Positions 33,268 through 42,085 of a DNA stretch of 42,429 bases are shown here, in pieces. Under the pieces are notes generated by a model. It saw only the letters and a program-made list of their open reading frames with translations, was not told the origin of the DNA and made no database searches. Location of the stretch: assembly GCF_000429505.1 (NCBI RefSeq), contig NZ_AUBZ01000039.1, positions 1-42,429 on the forward strand, given 5' to 3'. Positions within the stretch are counted from its first letter, which is position 1; each line of letters opens with the position of its first letter. The position numbers were made by a program, and so were the translations under genes. Source of the stretch: Aliagarivorans taiwanensis DSM 22990 (GTDB lineage Bacteria; Pseudomonadota; Gammaproteobacteria; Enterobacterales; Celerinatantimonadaceae).

Positions 33268-35019
33268 TCAAACCGATACGCACAAACGCGTTGGCTCAGG
33301 GCGGTATACCACCACGCTACTTTGACCTGCCGATTTGGCCTGCTTCTTCGCTGCCGATAGCTGCAGGGCGTAGTCGTCGACCCGCTTCAATGCTGGATGG
33401 GCAGGCACCAGGCCAATCGACAGTGAGACCAGCGGAAACTCGCGTTTCTCACCGCTGCGGTCCAGTGCCGAGACCGTACCGTGGTTGTAGTCTTTGTCGT
33501 TATACAACTCGCGTTGGGAGTGAACGAAGTCTTTGCAGATTTGCTGACAGATCTCCTCGCCACTCTCGCTGTTAAACACCGTGACAAAGTCATCGCCGCC
33601 GACATGGCCGACAAAGTGCCCGCGCGATTCACAGTGGCGACGCAGCAGCTTGCCCACCAGCTGGATCACCTCGTCACCGCGTTGATAGCCGTACAGATCG
33701 TTGTAAGGCTTAAAGTGGTTAATGTCGACGTAGGCGACGGTGAAGTCAGCCTCTGCGTCAATCTGCTGCTGGATATGTTGGTTGATCGGCACATTGCCCG
33801 GTAACAGGGTCAGCGGGTTGGCATGGCGGGCGTGCATCAGGCGCACCTCGGTGATCCGCCGCAGCAAATCACGGGTGTTGCCCATGCCCACATAGCGGCC
33901 TTGGTCGACAATCACAAAGTGCTGGCGCACGTACATATCGTCTTCGTCGGTGACCATCTGCGAGACCTCTCCAAGGCTGGCCATCTTCTCCACCACAATC
34001 GCATTGTCGGTGACCAGCTCAGAGGCGCGCTTCTTGGCATACAGCGCACGGCCATAGGGGCCAGATAGCATCTCCAGCACCAAGGCGCGATGAATCAGGC
34101 CGATCAATCGCCCGTTGTGCACCACCGGTAAGGAGGAGTACTGCTCACGGTTTTTAAAGCGGTCCCACACCTTGGCCAGCGTCACGTTGATCGGCAGCGG
34201 CTCCACATAGCTACACAGCACCTGCACCGTTTCGCTGTACTTGATCGGCAATGCGTTGACCGCGCTTAGCTTGTCGTCGTCCAGCTCGCAGCTAAGCTTG
34301 GGCATGGTGCTGGGACGCCCCAGATAGAAGCCCTGACATAGGTTAATCCCCAACTGATTGACCGTTTGCAGCTCGGCGCGGGTTTCCACCCCCTCGGCGA
34401 TAATGCCGCAGCCTAAACGCTGGGAGAGCTCGACGATGCCGCGCATAAACTCGTGCTTAACTGGATCTTTGTCGATGTCTTTGATGAAGTGACGATCGAT
34501 TTTGACGTACTCGGGGTGTAGCTCTGACCACAGTCGCAAGCCCGAATAGCCCGCGCCCAAATCATCGATGGCAAACACGAAGCCATGTTCGCGGCAACGC
34601 TCTAGCTGCTTGGCCAGGGCCTGAATATCGCCAATCACGTAACTTTCGGAGAGCTCCATCACCAAGTCGCCACTGCGCAGCTGGTAGCGCTCAACCATGT
34701 TCTCCAGCCATTCAAGGGTTGAGTGATCCCCTAGCACCACCGGCGAGAAGTTGAGAAACAGCCGCCCCGGTTTCCCTAGCAGCACATAACAAGCAATCGC
34801 CTGTTCACTGACCGCGCGCTCAACCGCAAATAGCAGGTCATACTGTTGGGCGGTGGCGAAGATGCGTTCTGGAGAGAATAAACTGCTGCCTTCGGGGCCA
34901 CGCACCAAGGCCTCCAAACCCAGTAATTGACCACTTTTACAGTCAATAATTGGCTGGAATAAGGTGGTGAACAGCCGCTCAGTTAAAATCCGTTTTAACT
35001 CGTGTAGATCGTGTTCCAT
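33268..35019 (-). CDS. EAL-CBS-CBS-GGDEF cyclic-di-GMP enzyme
   Basis: The 583-residue cytoplasmic protein has domain order EAL (about 10-240), two CBS motifs (about 265-385) and GGDEF (about 410-575). The EAL part has EALVRGP, NFSPVVL, ELSESYV, DDLGAGYS, KIDRHFIKDID and AEGVETRA, all the residues of an active phosphodiesterase. GGDEF is GGDDF (GHVGGDDFVTVF), which can be active, but no RxxD inhibitory site precedes it. The CBS pair probably binds an adenosine nucleotide. The likely role is c-di-GMP turnover tuned by energy state; direction cannot be told from sequence. Confidence 0.93.
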   Translation of the reverse strand: MEHDLHELKRILTERLFTTLFQPIIDCKSGQLLGLEALVRGPEGSSLFSPERIFATAQQYDLLFAVERAVSEQAIACYVLLGKPGRLFLNFSPVVLGDHSTLEWLENMVERYQLRSGDLVMELSESYVIGDIQALAKQLERCREHGFVFAIDDLGAGYSGLRLWSELHPEYVKIDRHFIKDIDKDPVKHEFMRGIVELSQRLGCGIIAEGVETRAELQTVNQLGINLCQGFYLGRPSTMPKLSCELDDDKLSAVNALPIKYSETVQVLCSYVEPLPINVTLAKVWDRFKNREQYSSLPVVHNGRLIGLIHRALVLEMLSGPYGRALYAKKRASELVTDNAIVVEKMASLGEVSQMVTDEDDMYVRQHFVIVDQGRYVGMGNTRDLLRRITEVRLMHARHANPLTLLPGNVPINQHIQQQIDAEADFTVAYVDINHFKPYNDLYGYQRGDEVIQLVGKLLRRHCESRGHFVGHVGGDDFVTVFNSESGEEICQQICKDFVHSQRELYNDKDYNHGTVSALDRSGEKREFPLVSLSIGLVPAHPALKRVDDYALQLSAAKKQAKSAGQSSVVVYRPEPTRLCVSV

Positions 35020-35295
35020 TTCCGTGGTTCCCTAGAAAACGGCTAAAGTAACTGATTTATATGATGAATTAGATGTATGACATTATCTTTACAGGCTTAC
35101 CAGATGAGTAAGTATGTACTACGCCTTACTGTTACGTTGGATTGACAGGCTGTTGGGGGCTAGAAGAAGCAGTGGTTTGTGCTGGGTTTGGCGACATAAA
35201 CTGCCGATAGTACGTGGCATGTGGGTACAGATAGGACAAAGCATCTAATACTGAGTAGGCTGCAATTTACTGCTTATTTGGATGTGCGCTACTGG

Positions 35296-35868
35296 CTAGT
35301 TGTGCAGTTTTTGCCACGGTAGCCACGATAAGCCTAGCTCCAATGACTGACGCATCGCCGCAGCCCGCTGCTGATGAAAGCCATACACCCGCAAGCCAAA
35401 GATATGCATCATCAAACTACTGGCATAGGCCGCGGCCTGCTCAGCAGAGAAGGCCTGAGTCAAGTATGTCACATAGCGCTGTTCGATCTCGCTCAGTAAC
35501 TGTCCCGCTAACTGATGTAGCTCAGAATCTGCCTCCAACTCCAACCAGCTGCGCACCAAAAAACAGCTGAAGTAGTCGCTGCAACGCGACTCATCCACCA
35601 GCTTTAGCAGCAACTGACAGAGCGCCAATGGCACATCGGCGGCACCCGATAACTGGCTATCGATCATCTGCTTGCTGTGCTCGGCATAGCGTTTTAAGCA
35701 AGCGCCGTATAGCCCCTCTTTGCTGTCAAAGGCTAAGTAGATACTGCCGGGCTTGAGCCCAGTTGCCTGAACAATTTGCTGCATTGAGCCCCCAGCAAAG
35801 CCGCGCTGCCAAAACAACTGCATGGCATTGTCGATCACTTGGTCTCGGTCAAACTGCGCTCTGGCCAT
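35296..35868 (-). CDS. TetR/AcrR-family repressor
   Basis: The 190-residue protein has the TetR helix-turn-helix at residues 8-53 (QVIDNAMQLFWQRGFAGGSMQQIVQATGLKPGSIYLAFDSKEGLY). The helical ligand domain follows, with cysteines C88, C96 and C102 that could be a redox or electrophile sensor (RCSDYFSCFL). GGAGAG precedes the ATG. It is divergent from the peroxiredoxin-like gene, with three 16-bp palindromes between them. It probably represses that gene and itself, as in other TetR-redoxin pairs. Confidence 0.92.
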   Translation of the reverse strand: MARAQFDRDQVIDNAMQLFWQRGFAGGSMQQIVQATGLKPGSIYLAFDSKEGLYGACLKRYAEHSKQMIDSQLSGAADVPLALCQLLLKLVDESRCSDYFSCFLVRSWLELEADSELHQLAGQLLSEIEQRYVTYLTQAFSAEQAAAYASSLMMHIFGLRVYGFHQQRAAAMRQSLELGLSWLPWQKLHN

Positions 35869-35944
35869 TGGCTCTCCTGCATCTGCACTAAGGACGTTTC
35901 TGCGACGTTTCTGCGTGGGGTGGTTAAGCTAAGTTTAATGAATT

Positions 35945-36016
35945 TTGAATGAATGTTCAAAATCAACTTGAATGATTGCTCAAGCTCTGCTTGAATAAAT
36001 TTGAACGAGCATTCAA
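35945..36016. promoter_or_regulatory. three TetR-type operators, 16-bp TTGAAYGA-class palindromes
   Basis: Sites: TTGAATGAATGTTCAA (35,945-35,960), TTGAATGATTGCTCAA (35,968-35,983) and TTGAACGAGCATTCAA (36,001-36,016). All keep TTGAAY at the left and TTCAA or TCAA at the right; starts are 23 and 33 bp apart. They cover the promoters of both divergent genes. Confidence 0.8.
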
Positions 36017-36082
36017 GTTAACTAACTGCGTTAAGCGCTCAAAGACCTTTTCCATTACTGACATCACTGAAAGGACGCTACC

Positions 36083-36724
36083 ATGACATTGCAACAAGCT
36101 ATCGCTGACTACCGCGCCGGATTCAAAACCAAGGTGCCCGAAGATATCCAGCAAACCATGGCCAACGCCACCCAAGCACTGCTTGATTCAGGCATTAGCG
36201 ATGCCGCCCCCAAGCAAGGCGAGGCCCTAGCCAGCTTTACCCTGAGCAACCAGCTAGGCGAAACCCGCAGCCTTGAGCAACTGCTCGAGCAAGGGCCACT
36301 GGTGATCACCTTCTATCGCGGCGGTTGGTGCCCCTACTGCAATCTGGAGCTCAAGGCCTATCAAGATGTTCTGCCCGAGCTGAAACAAGCTGGCGCGAAC
36401 TTGGTGGCAATCACCCCTGAGCTACCCGACCAGTCGCTGTCGACCGCCGAGAAGAACGCCTTGCAGTTTGAGGTGCTGAGCGATCCACAATCGCGTTATG
36501 CCAAGGAGTTAGGCTTGGTGTTCTCACTACCCGAAGAGCTGCGCCCCATCTACCTGAGCTTTGGTATCGATGTGGAAGCGCATAACGGTGAAGGCCAGTT
36601 TGACCTGCCACTGGCGGCCACCTTTGTGGTAGCGCAAGATAAAACCATCATCAGCGCCTTTGTGGATGCCGACTACACCAAGCGCCAAGAGCCGAGCGAG
36701 ATTGTGGCCCTGCTAAGCAAGTAA
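36083..36724 (+). CDS. peroxiredoxin-like (AhpC/TSA, redoxin-fold) protein
   Basis: The 213-residue protein starts MTLQQAIADYRAGF, with AAAGGA before the ATG. The thioredoxin-fold active site is TFYRGGWCPYCNLELKAY (Cys about 80 and 83, a CxxC), followed by ITPELPDQS, VLSDPQSRYAKELG and LPLAATFVV, typical of the AhpC/TSA-like redoxin family. It may reduce hydroperoxides or bacterial disulfides in the cytoplasm. The three TetR operators upstream imply inducible expression, perhaps by an electrophile. Confidence 0.9.
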   Translation: MTLQQAIADYRAGFKTKVPEDIQQTMANATQALLDSGISDAAPKQGEALASFTLSNQLGETRSLEQLLEQGPLVITFYRGGWCPYCNLELKAYQDVLPELKQAGANLVAITPELPDQSLSTAEKNALQFEVLSDPQSRYAKELGLVFSLPEELRPIYLSFGIDVEAHNGEGQFDLPLAATFVVAQDKTIISAFVDADYTKRQEPSEIVALLSK

Positions 36725-36730
36725 GATGCG

Positions 36731-36768
36731 AGTCACAACGAGGGCCTTACCAGGCCCTCGTTGTGACT
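36731..36768. terminator. 16-bp perfect hairpin between convergent genes
   Basis: AGTCACAACGAGGGCC / GGCCCTCGTTGTGACT with loop TTACCA. It overlaps the stop codon of the convergent AraC-family gene (36,769-36,767) by two bases. There is no T run, yet the stem is very long; it may block transcription in both directions. Confidence 0.65.
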
Positions 36769-37582
36769 AAGACTGCTGAGCCAGCCACTGCTTCGGCGAG
36801 CAGGCAAAACGGCCACGAAAAGCCCGATTCAAGCCCGACAAACTGGCGTAGCCCACCTCTTCGGCAACAATCGCCAGCGGCCTGCCCGCTAACAACAGCT
36901 GCTGAGCCTCGGCCAAACGCAACTCACTCAGATACTCCCCCGGCGAACATTGCATCACCTCAGAGAAGGTCTGGGCAAAGCTGCTGCGCGACATGCCCGC
37001 CTGCTCGCTAAGGCTCTGTAGGCTGTGCACTTGGCTGAGATCCTCATGGATAGCGTTTAGAGCCTTCACCAACTTGGGATGACACAACCCCGCCAACACC
37101 CCTTGTTGAAACTTGCCGCGACTTAAAAGTTCGCGAAGCAGCAGAGTAATCAACACCTCACTTAGCCGGTCGCTGATTAGCTGCCGGCCCGGCTCGCTGG
37201 CAAAGGCCTCGGCGAACAACATCTCCAAGCAGCGCTGCAGCTGTGGGAACTCGAATAGCGGCAGCAATAAGTACTCCGGCAGGGCTTGCTCAATCAAGCG
37301 GCCACTGCCGCTGCCAAAACTCAAATCAGCGCACACCAGGCTGGCCGACTCATCGGGGCTAAACAGCCGATGGCTTTTAGCGCGCGGGAAAAACAGTAGG
37401 TGTGGCTGGTCAATCTTCTGCACTGCGTGTCCGCTGATTTGCAGCTCCAAGCGGCCGCTCTGTAGCAGATGCAAATGCCCACCTTGGGCCTTATCGAATT
37501 GACTCAAGCCGCAGAGCGGGCCGGAGTGAAACACGCCCGCTTTAATCGCGAGGCGCTGTAATAGGCTAGAAAGTTCGTCCAT
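36767..37582 (-). CDS. AraC-family regulator with cupin sensor domain
   Basis: The 271-residue product starts at ATG 37,582 (MDELSSLLQRLAIKAGVF); a start at 37,606 is also open. The N-terminal 150 residues form a cupin sensor (CGLSQFDKAQGGHLHLLQSGRLEL, QPHLLFFPRAKSHRLF). The C-terminal 100 residues are the AraC double helix-turn-helix (LSEQAGMSRSSFAQTFSEVMQCSPGEYL, IVAEEVGYASLSGLNRAFRGRFACSPKQWL). Such cupin_6-AraC proteins often control nearby oxidoreductases. It lies between the redoxin and the YHS gene, divergent from the latter. Confidence 0.9.
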   Translation of the reverse strand: MDELSSLLQRLAIKAGVFHSGPLCGLSQFDKAQGGHLHLLQSGRLELQISGHAVQKIDQPHLLFFPRAKSHRLFSPDESASLVCADLSFGSGSGRLIEQALPEYLLLPLFEFPQLQRCLEMLFAEAFASEPGRQLISDRLSEVLITLLLRELLSRGKFQQGVLAGLCHPKLVKALNAIHEDLSQVHSLQSLSEQAGMSRSSFAQTFSEVMQCSPGEYLSELRLAEAQQLLLAGRPLAIVAEEVGYASLSGLNRAFRGRFACSPKQWLAQQS

Positions 37583-37701
37583 GAATCCCGTTTGTACGAT
37601 TGGCACACTTTTGCGGATGATAGTCCTCTTTTCCCCTTGCGAGCCAGCGTAAATTTACTTGTGTAACGAGGTTGACCTCAACGCATCACAAGGAGAAGTT
37701 T

Positions 37702-38175
37702 ATGAACGCACTAACCAAAACCCTTCGTCGCTCATTCGTTTTCGGCGCGCTCGCCCTGTCCTCATCGGTGTTTGCTGCCGACCCGGGTATGAGTGTCGAT
37801 GGCAACGATCTGGCCATTCAAGGCTATGACCCGGTTGCCTATTTCACCGACAGCCAGGCTACCCAAGGCAGCAGCGAGTATAGCGCGACCTACAACAACG
37901 CCATCTACCACTTCAGCAGCGCCGAGAATCGCGATGCCTTTCGCGCCGATCCGGTGAAATACGCCCCGCAATATGGTGGCTATTGCGCCTTTGGCGTGGC
38001 CATGGAGAAGAAGTTCGACACCGACCCACAAGCATGGCGGATCGTCGATGGTAAGCTCTACCTGAATCTGGATGAGAAGGTTCAGAAGCGTTGGCTGGAG
38101 AATACTGCCGAGTTTATCGATGATGCCGATAGCAACTGGCTGGAGATTAAAACGGTATCGCCTGCCAAGCTGTAA
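37702..38175 (+). CDS. secreted YHS-domain protein
   Basis: The start at 37,702 is set by AAGGAGAAG; an earlier ATG at 37,672 adds an implausible leader. The 157-residue product has a signal peptide (about 1-26, ending SVFA-A). The mature part has a YHS domain: AIQGYDPVAYF, YNNAIYHFSSAENRDAFRADP and YAPQYGGYCAFGVA, with Tyr, His and Cys residues of possible metal binding. YHS domains often bind copper or other metals. The divergent AraC regulator suggests inducible expression. A strong terminator follows. Confidence 0.9.
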   Translation: MNALTKTLRRSFVFGALALSSSVFAADPGMSVDGNDLAIQGYDPVAYFTDSQATQGSSEYSATYNNAIYHFSSAENRDAFRADPVKYAPQYGGYCAFGVAMEKKFDTDPQAWRIVDGKLYLNLDEKVQKRWLENTAEFIDDADSNWLEIKTVSPAKL

Positions 38176-38201
38176 ACACTTGCTGTTCCCTCCCTGTATA
38201 A

Positions 38202-38230
38202 AAAACGCCAAGCATCGTGCTTGGCGTTTT
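38202..38230. terminator. bidirectional terminator between YHS and chemoreceptor genes
   Basis: Perfect 13-bp stem AAAACGCCAAGCA / TGCTTGGCGTTTT with a 3-nt loop; A and T runs on the two sides allow use in both directions. Genes on both sides converge here. Confidence 0.88.
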
Positions 38231-38256
38231 GCATTTGGACAGCTTGGGTAAGGCTG

Positions 38257-40380
38257 TTAGGCGACGCGATCAACCTCAAAGCGGCCGACAACTTTACTCA
38301 AGCGCACGATGGCGTTTTTCACCAAGGTGGTTCGGCGAGTTAGCTGACCTGAAGAGACCTCCAGCGACGAGGTTGTATGCTTGGCTTCGGTAGCCGTGGA
38401 GTTGTGCTGCTCACTCTGGCCCGCCAGTTGAGCGATGGCGCCATGCATATCGCTCACCGCTTGTTGTAGCTGCTGGTTGCCCGCACCGCTTTCCACCAAG
38501 TTGGCATTGCGGTCCACGTTGGTCACGCCCTGCTCCATCTGGCGCACCGCTTCTTGCGATTTCGCGCGCAGCTTGCTCATGGTCTCACCGATATGGTTGG
38601 CCGCCTGCGCAGTCTTGCTGGCCAGGCTGCGTACCTCGTCGGCCACCACCGAGAAGCCACGGCCATGCTCACCAGCACGGGCCGCTTCAATGGCGGCGTT
38701 CAGTGCCAGCAGGTTGGTTTGGTCGGTGATCTCGCTAATCAGGCTGACGATATCGCCAATCTGTTTCATATCGGCGTTAACATCATTCACGCTGGCCGCC
38801 GATGCCTCAACAATATTGCGGATCGCTTCATTGCTCTCCACCGCGACCTGATACTCTTGGGCGGCCTTGCTTACCACATCATTCATCGCCTGTTGCAACT
38901 CTTCCACGGTATGCGAGGCTTGGTTGATCTCCTGCAGCTGATGTTGGGTCAGCCCCAGCAAAGACTCAATCGAGTCGGCGGTTTGCCGGCTGCAATCGTC
39001 CACCATGTTACAGCGACGCAGCATCGAACTACTCACCTGCTCCAGCTCGCCGGTGGCATAAATAATGTCACGCACCACCGTCTCCAGATTGTCGATAAAG
39101 CTGTTGATCCAACGCCCCAGATCGCCCACTTCGTCGGCGCGGAACTGGCTGCTATCGAGGCGGCGATTCAAGTTACCGCCCCCCTCGGAGACATCTTGCA
39201 GCATCTGGCTCATCTGGGCGATGGACGCCGCTAGTGGCTTGGCCTTCACGAAATAGAAGCCAGCAAAACACAGCAGCGCAATCACCGCCGCCATACCAAG
39301 TTGGCTGATGTGCGACAGGTCGAACACCACCCCAAGCACTTGTGGCAACATCGCCGCTGCCATTAGTCCCCAGAAATAACCACCTGCTAAGCGCTGCCCC
39401 AAGGAGCGATAGCGATGCACTTCTTCCAGATCGGCCTCGCACATCATCCCCCAGCGGTCTTCAGAGCCTTGTAGCTGGAAGGTGACCCCTTTACCGATCA
39501 CTGGAATATGTCGGTAATCCGAGTAACCGGGGTAGTCCACATACAGGTTGCTGCCGTTTTTAATGGTCTCGCGCACCCCGGGATGCAACTCACCGGTGGC
39601 GGGATCGGTAAAGCGGATCTCAAACTCGGTGTGCTTTTGCACCTTCACGGTGCCCCAGCGGGTGTGCACGCCAGATTTAAGGTTCTCGCCGTGGGAGAAG
39701 GTGGAGTCTTCAAAGCGTGAGCGCGATAAGGCGGTGCCCGGGCGAGTGGTTGGGTCAACTTGCGAATCGACCATAAACAGGTAGTTATCGCCGGATTCAT
39801 TAAAGATATGACCGGCTTCGCGCTGGATCAGATCGCCCAGCACATCGTTGGGCACCCGCCCACACAGGCAGCCCACCACTTCGCCTTGCTGCACAAAGGG
39901 CTGGAAGAACATCAGGGTCACTTCGTCATGGAAGCTAGAGCTGGATGCCCCCACGGCCAAGGAGCGTTTATCGATATAGGGGCCGTGCAGAAACGGTTTA
40001 TCCAGACCGCGCGCGACCTTATCCGGGTCGACAATCTGCTCGTTTAAGTGGCCGCTAAAGCTGGATGCCAGTACCCGGCCACGCGGGTCAACTACCGCAA
40101 GCTCTGAGAAATCGGCATTGCGCGCCAATAGTTGGGTAAGCACCGTAGTGCGCTCATCGGCCGACTTGGTTGATAGGTACATCTCAGCGTCTTGCAAGAA
40201 CTCCCACTGGGTATTGGCCCAGCTCTGCATCAGCTTCACCCGAGTCTGGGCAATGCCCTCAAAGGTCTGTTTGATTTGCCCAATTCGATGACGATTCGCC
40301 CGGCAGGCAAAGCGCATCGCCAGTTTTCCTGTCTTGCCCCACAGGGGTAACCAACGACGCTCGCGCTCGCTAAGATTCAT
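38257..40380 (-). CDS. methyl-accepting chemotaxis protein with N-terminal cache-like sensor
   Basis: The 707-residue receptor has a sensor part (about 60-330) with cache-like sequence: [25 protein letters not shown] and [12 protein letters not shown]. Two adjacent hydrophobic helices follow (about 337-356 and 364-385), then HAMP-like sequence and the signalling tip [26 protein letters not shown]. The usual first membrane helix is missing: the N-terminus ([16 protein letters not shown]) is charged. If both later helices cross the membrane, the sensor is cytoplasmic. AAGGAAAGG precedes the ATG. It signals to CheA/CheW; the ligand is unknown. It lies alone in the minus strand. Confidence 0.92.
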   Translation of the reverse strand: MNLSERERRWLPLWGKTGKLAMRFACRANRHRIGQIKQTFEGIAQTRVKLMQSWANTQWEFLQDAEMYLSTKSADERTTVLTQLLARNADFSELAVVDPRGRVLASSFSGHLNEQIVDPDKVARGLDKPFLHGPYIDKRSLAVGASSSSFHDEVTLMFFQPFVQQGEVVGCLCGRVPNDVLGDLIQREAGHIFNESGDNYLFMVDSQVDPTTRPGTALSRSRFEDSTFSHGENLKSGVHTRWGTVKVQKHTEFEIRFTDPATGELHPGVRETIKNGSNLYVDYPGYSDYRHIPVIGKGVTFQLQGSEDRWGMMCEADLEEVHRYRSLGQRLAGGYFWGLMAAAMLPQVLGVVFDLSHISQLGMAAVIALLCFAGFYFVKAKPLAASIAQMSQMLQDVSEGGGNLNRRLDSSQFRADEVGDLGRWINSFIDNLETVVRDIIYATGELEQVSSSMLRRCNMVDDCSRQTADSIESLLGLTQHQLQEINQASHTVEELQQAMNDVVSKAAQEYQVAVESNEAIRNIVEASAASVNDVNADMKQIGDIVSLISEITDQTNLLALNAAIEAARAGEHGRGFSVVADEVRSLASKTAQAANHIGETMSKLRAKSQEAVRQMEQGVTNVDRNANLVESGAGNQQLQQAVSDMHGAIAQLAGQSEQHNSTATEAKHTTSSLEVSSGQLTRRTTLVKNAIVRLSKVVGRFEVDRVA

Positions 40381-40506
40381 AGCCTTTCCTTAGTTCATGA
40401 TTCCCAATCTGTCCAAGATAAATAATTTACTTATAAATTAACTACTTATCCAGCATGGTGTTCATGTTTTTGTCATCCGCTCAAAAGAGAGACCTAAACT
40501 AAGTCA

Positions 40507-41001
40507 CTATGCTCGCGGGGCTGCCAGCAAGGTTGGCTGCTCGGCGCAGGGGCGCTGTGGTACCAGCAAAGAGCACAGCAGTGAGAGTGCTGCAAGCATA
40601 CTGCCAATGGCAAATACCCACGCAGGCGAGTAAAGCCACAGTACGCCTAGCACCACGGGCAGCACTACCGCCGCAATATGGTTGATGGTAAAGCTCACCC
40701 CAGCGGTGCTGGCCATATCCTGGGGATCGGCAATCTTCTGTAGGTAGCTCTTAATCGCTATCGCCAGCGCGAAAAAGAAGTGATCGACCACATACAGGCC
40801 CGCCGCTGCCCACGGGTGTTCCACCACCGCATAACCGGCAAACACCAAAATCAGGCCGCTGTACTCGAGGATCAATGCTTTGCGCTCACCGACCCGGCCG
40901 ATCCAGGCGCCGATCTTAGCGGCAAACAACAGGTTAAAGCTTTGGTTAATCAGGTACAACGCGGCAATGTCGGCCACATCGTAGCCGAACTTCTCCACCA
41001 T
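40507..41001 (-). pseudogene. MFS transporter, C-terminal half only
   Basis: The open frame from ATG 41,001 gives 164 residues with about five membrane helices: IAALYLINQSFNLLFAAKIGAWIG, GERKALILEYSGLILVFAGYAVV and later helices, a typical C-terminal MFS half. The same frame continues upstream as FAGFL (41,002-41,016), also MFS-like, then meets a stop at 41,017-41,019. No ribosome site precedes the ATG. The N-terminal half has been replaced by foreign AT-rich DNA, so this is a remnant. Confidence 0.85.
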
Positions 41002-41016
41002 CAGAAAGCCGGCAAA

Positions 41017-41162
41017 TTATAATGAACCTCTATTTTGTAAAGTAATATATTCACTATAAGATCATAATCCAATTGGGTAATTGACACCCTTTATTTACAA
41101 ACATGTCATTTAAAGAGAAAATGAGAGGCACATCTATGAGGTAAGCTATTGTGTGAAGGATC
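41017..41162. other. junction of a mobile element with the MFS gene, and its AT-rich edge
   Basis: At about 41,014-41,019 the MFS coding sequence ends and AT-rich DNA starts, with runs such as TATATTCACTATAAG. The first gene inside is the tyrosine recombinase, reading away from the junction. The precise attachment core cannot be set without the other end of the element or an uninterrupted MFS gene. Confidence 0.65.
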
Positions 41163-42085
41163 ATGGGCGAGTTTGATCAAGTCAAAGTAAAGGAATACAA
41201 ATATCAAGGGCGATCTTTTGTAACGTTGATCAATCAACATTGCTGCCCTCCATGTCCTTACGTGGCCAACTATATCAATATTGGGCTTAGTGGTAAGGCC
41301 CATAACACCAAAGCGCGCTACGTTCGAGAGTTGCTCTTTGTCTTAACGCATTTCAGTTGCCTCAACCCCAAAATCAACCTCGTAAAACGGGTTAATGAGG
41401 GAAAATTCCTAACCCTAGGTGAAATCAACAAATTTACTGCCAACGCTAAGTTTATGAGCGACAGCGAGCTTAGTAATGTTGTGACCATTAATCGTTACTC
41501 TCAAAAATCCCTTGAAAATGCGATTCATGCTTCGCGAGTCTCTGGAGCTCGTGTCAAAGCAGATACAGCAAGAGGACGAATAAAGCGATTAGCAGACTAT
41601 CTGAGATTTCTTTACCAGGAAGCCCATTCTGACTGCGATGTCCCAGAGATTGTTGCAGAGCGACACCGGCAAGTTCAGTTTATGCTTGGGGACGAAGCAA
41701 AGACGTTAAGAGACTTTGAGGACATTTGCATTGGGTTCAGTGAGTCAGTAATCCCTGCCGATGTTTTCTTTCGGCTATTAGAAATTATTCAACCAACATC
41801 GGAAGACAATCCTTTTAAGCACTCCCGCATACGAAATATGCTGATTGTGTTGCTTTTTTTAGAAACAGGCTTAAGGCGCGGAGCAGTCGCCAAACTGAAA
41901 ATTGAACATTTCAAGTTCTGGGGGAGCTTTGATGAAATCACCATCACTCGTAACCCCGATGACCCCACAGACTCTCGTTCCAAGCGCCCTAGGCAAAAAA
42001 CCAAGGCTCACCGAGTTTTTTGCCCACCGGAACTAATGCGGCAAATAAAGAACTACATCGATTCGACAAGGCTCTGCTCTGAGGG
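41163..42085 (+). pseudogene. tyrosine recombinase/integrase, truncated by IS4
   Basis: The frame from ATG 41,163 gives about 300 native residues. It has an N-terminal arm/core-binding domain (about 30-180) and the start of the catalytic domain. The first catalytic Arg is in LFLETGLRRGAVAKLKIEHF (about residue 240) and the beta-hairpin DEITITRNPDDP follows, with a Lys in RQKTKAHRVFCPPELM. At about 42,075, after NYIDSTR, the IS4 terminal repeat begins and the frame ends 13 codons later. The H-x-x-R and catalytic Tyr are lost, so the protein cannot recombine DNA. Codon and base use are AT-richer than the core genes. It could belong to the Gamma-Mobile-Trio or another integrase group; I cannot tell. 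Confidence 0.8.

Noticed and set aside
41163-42085. Recombinase as a firm member of the Gamma-Mobile-Trio (GmtY)
   Set aside because: General similarity of layout only; no partner genes are visible and no search was possible, so it is left as an untested option.
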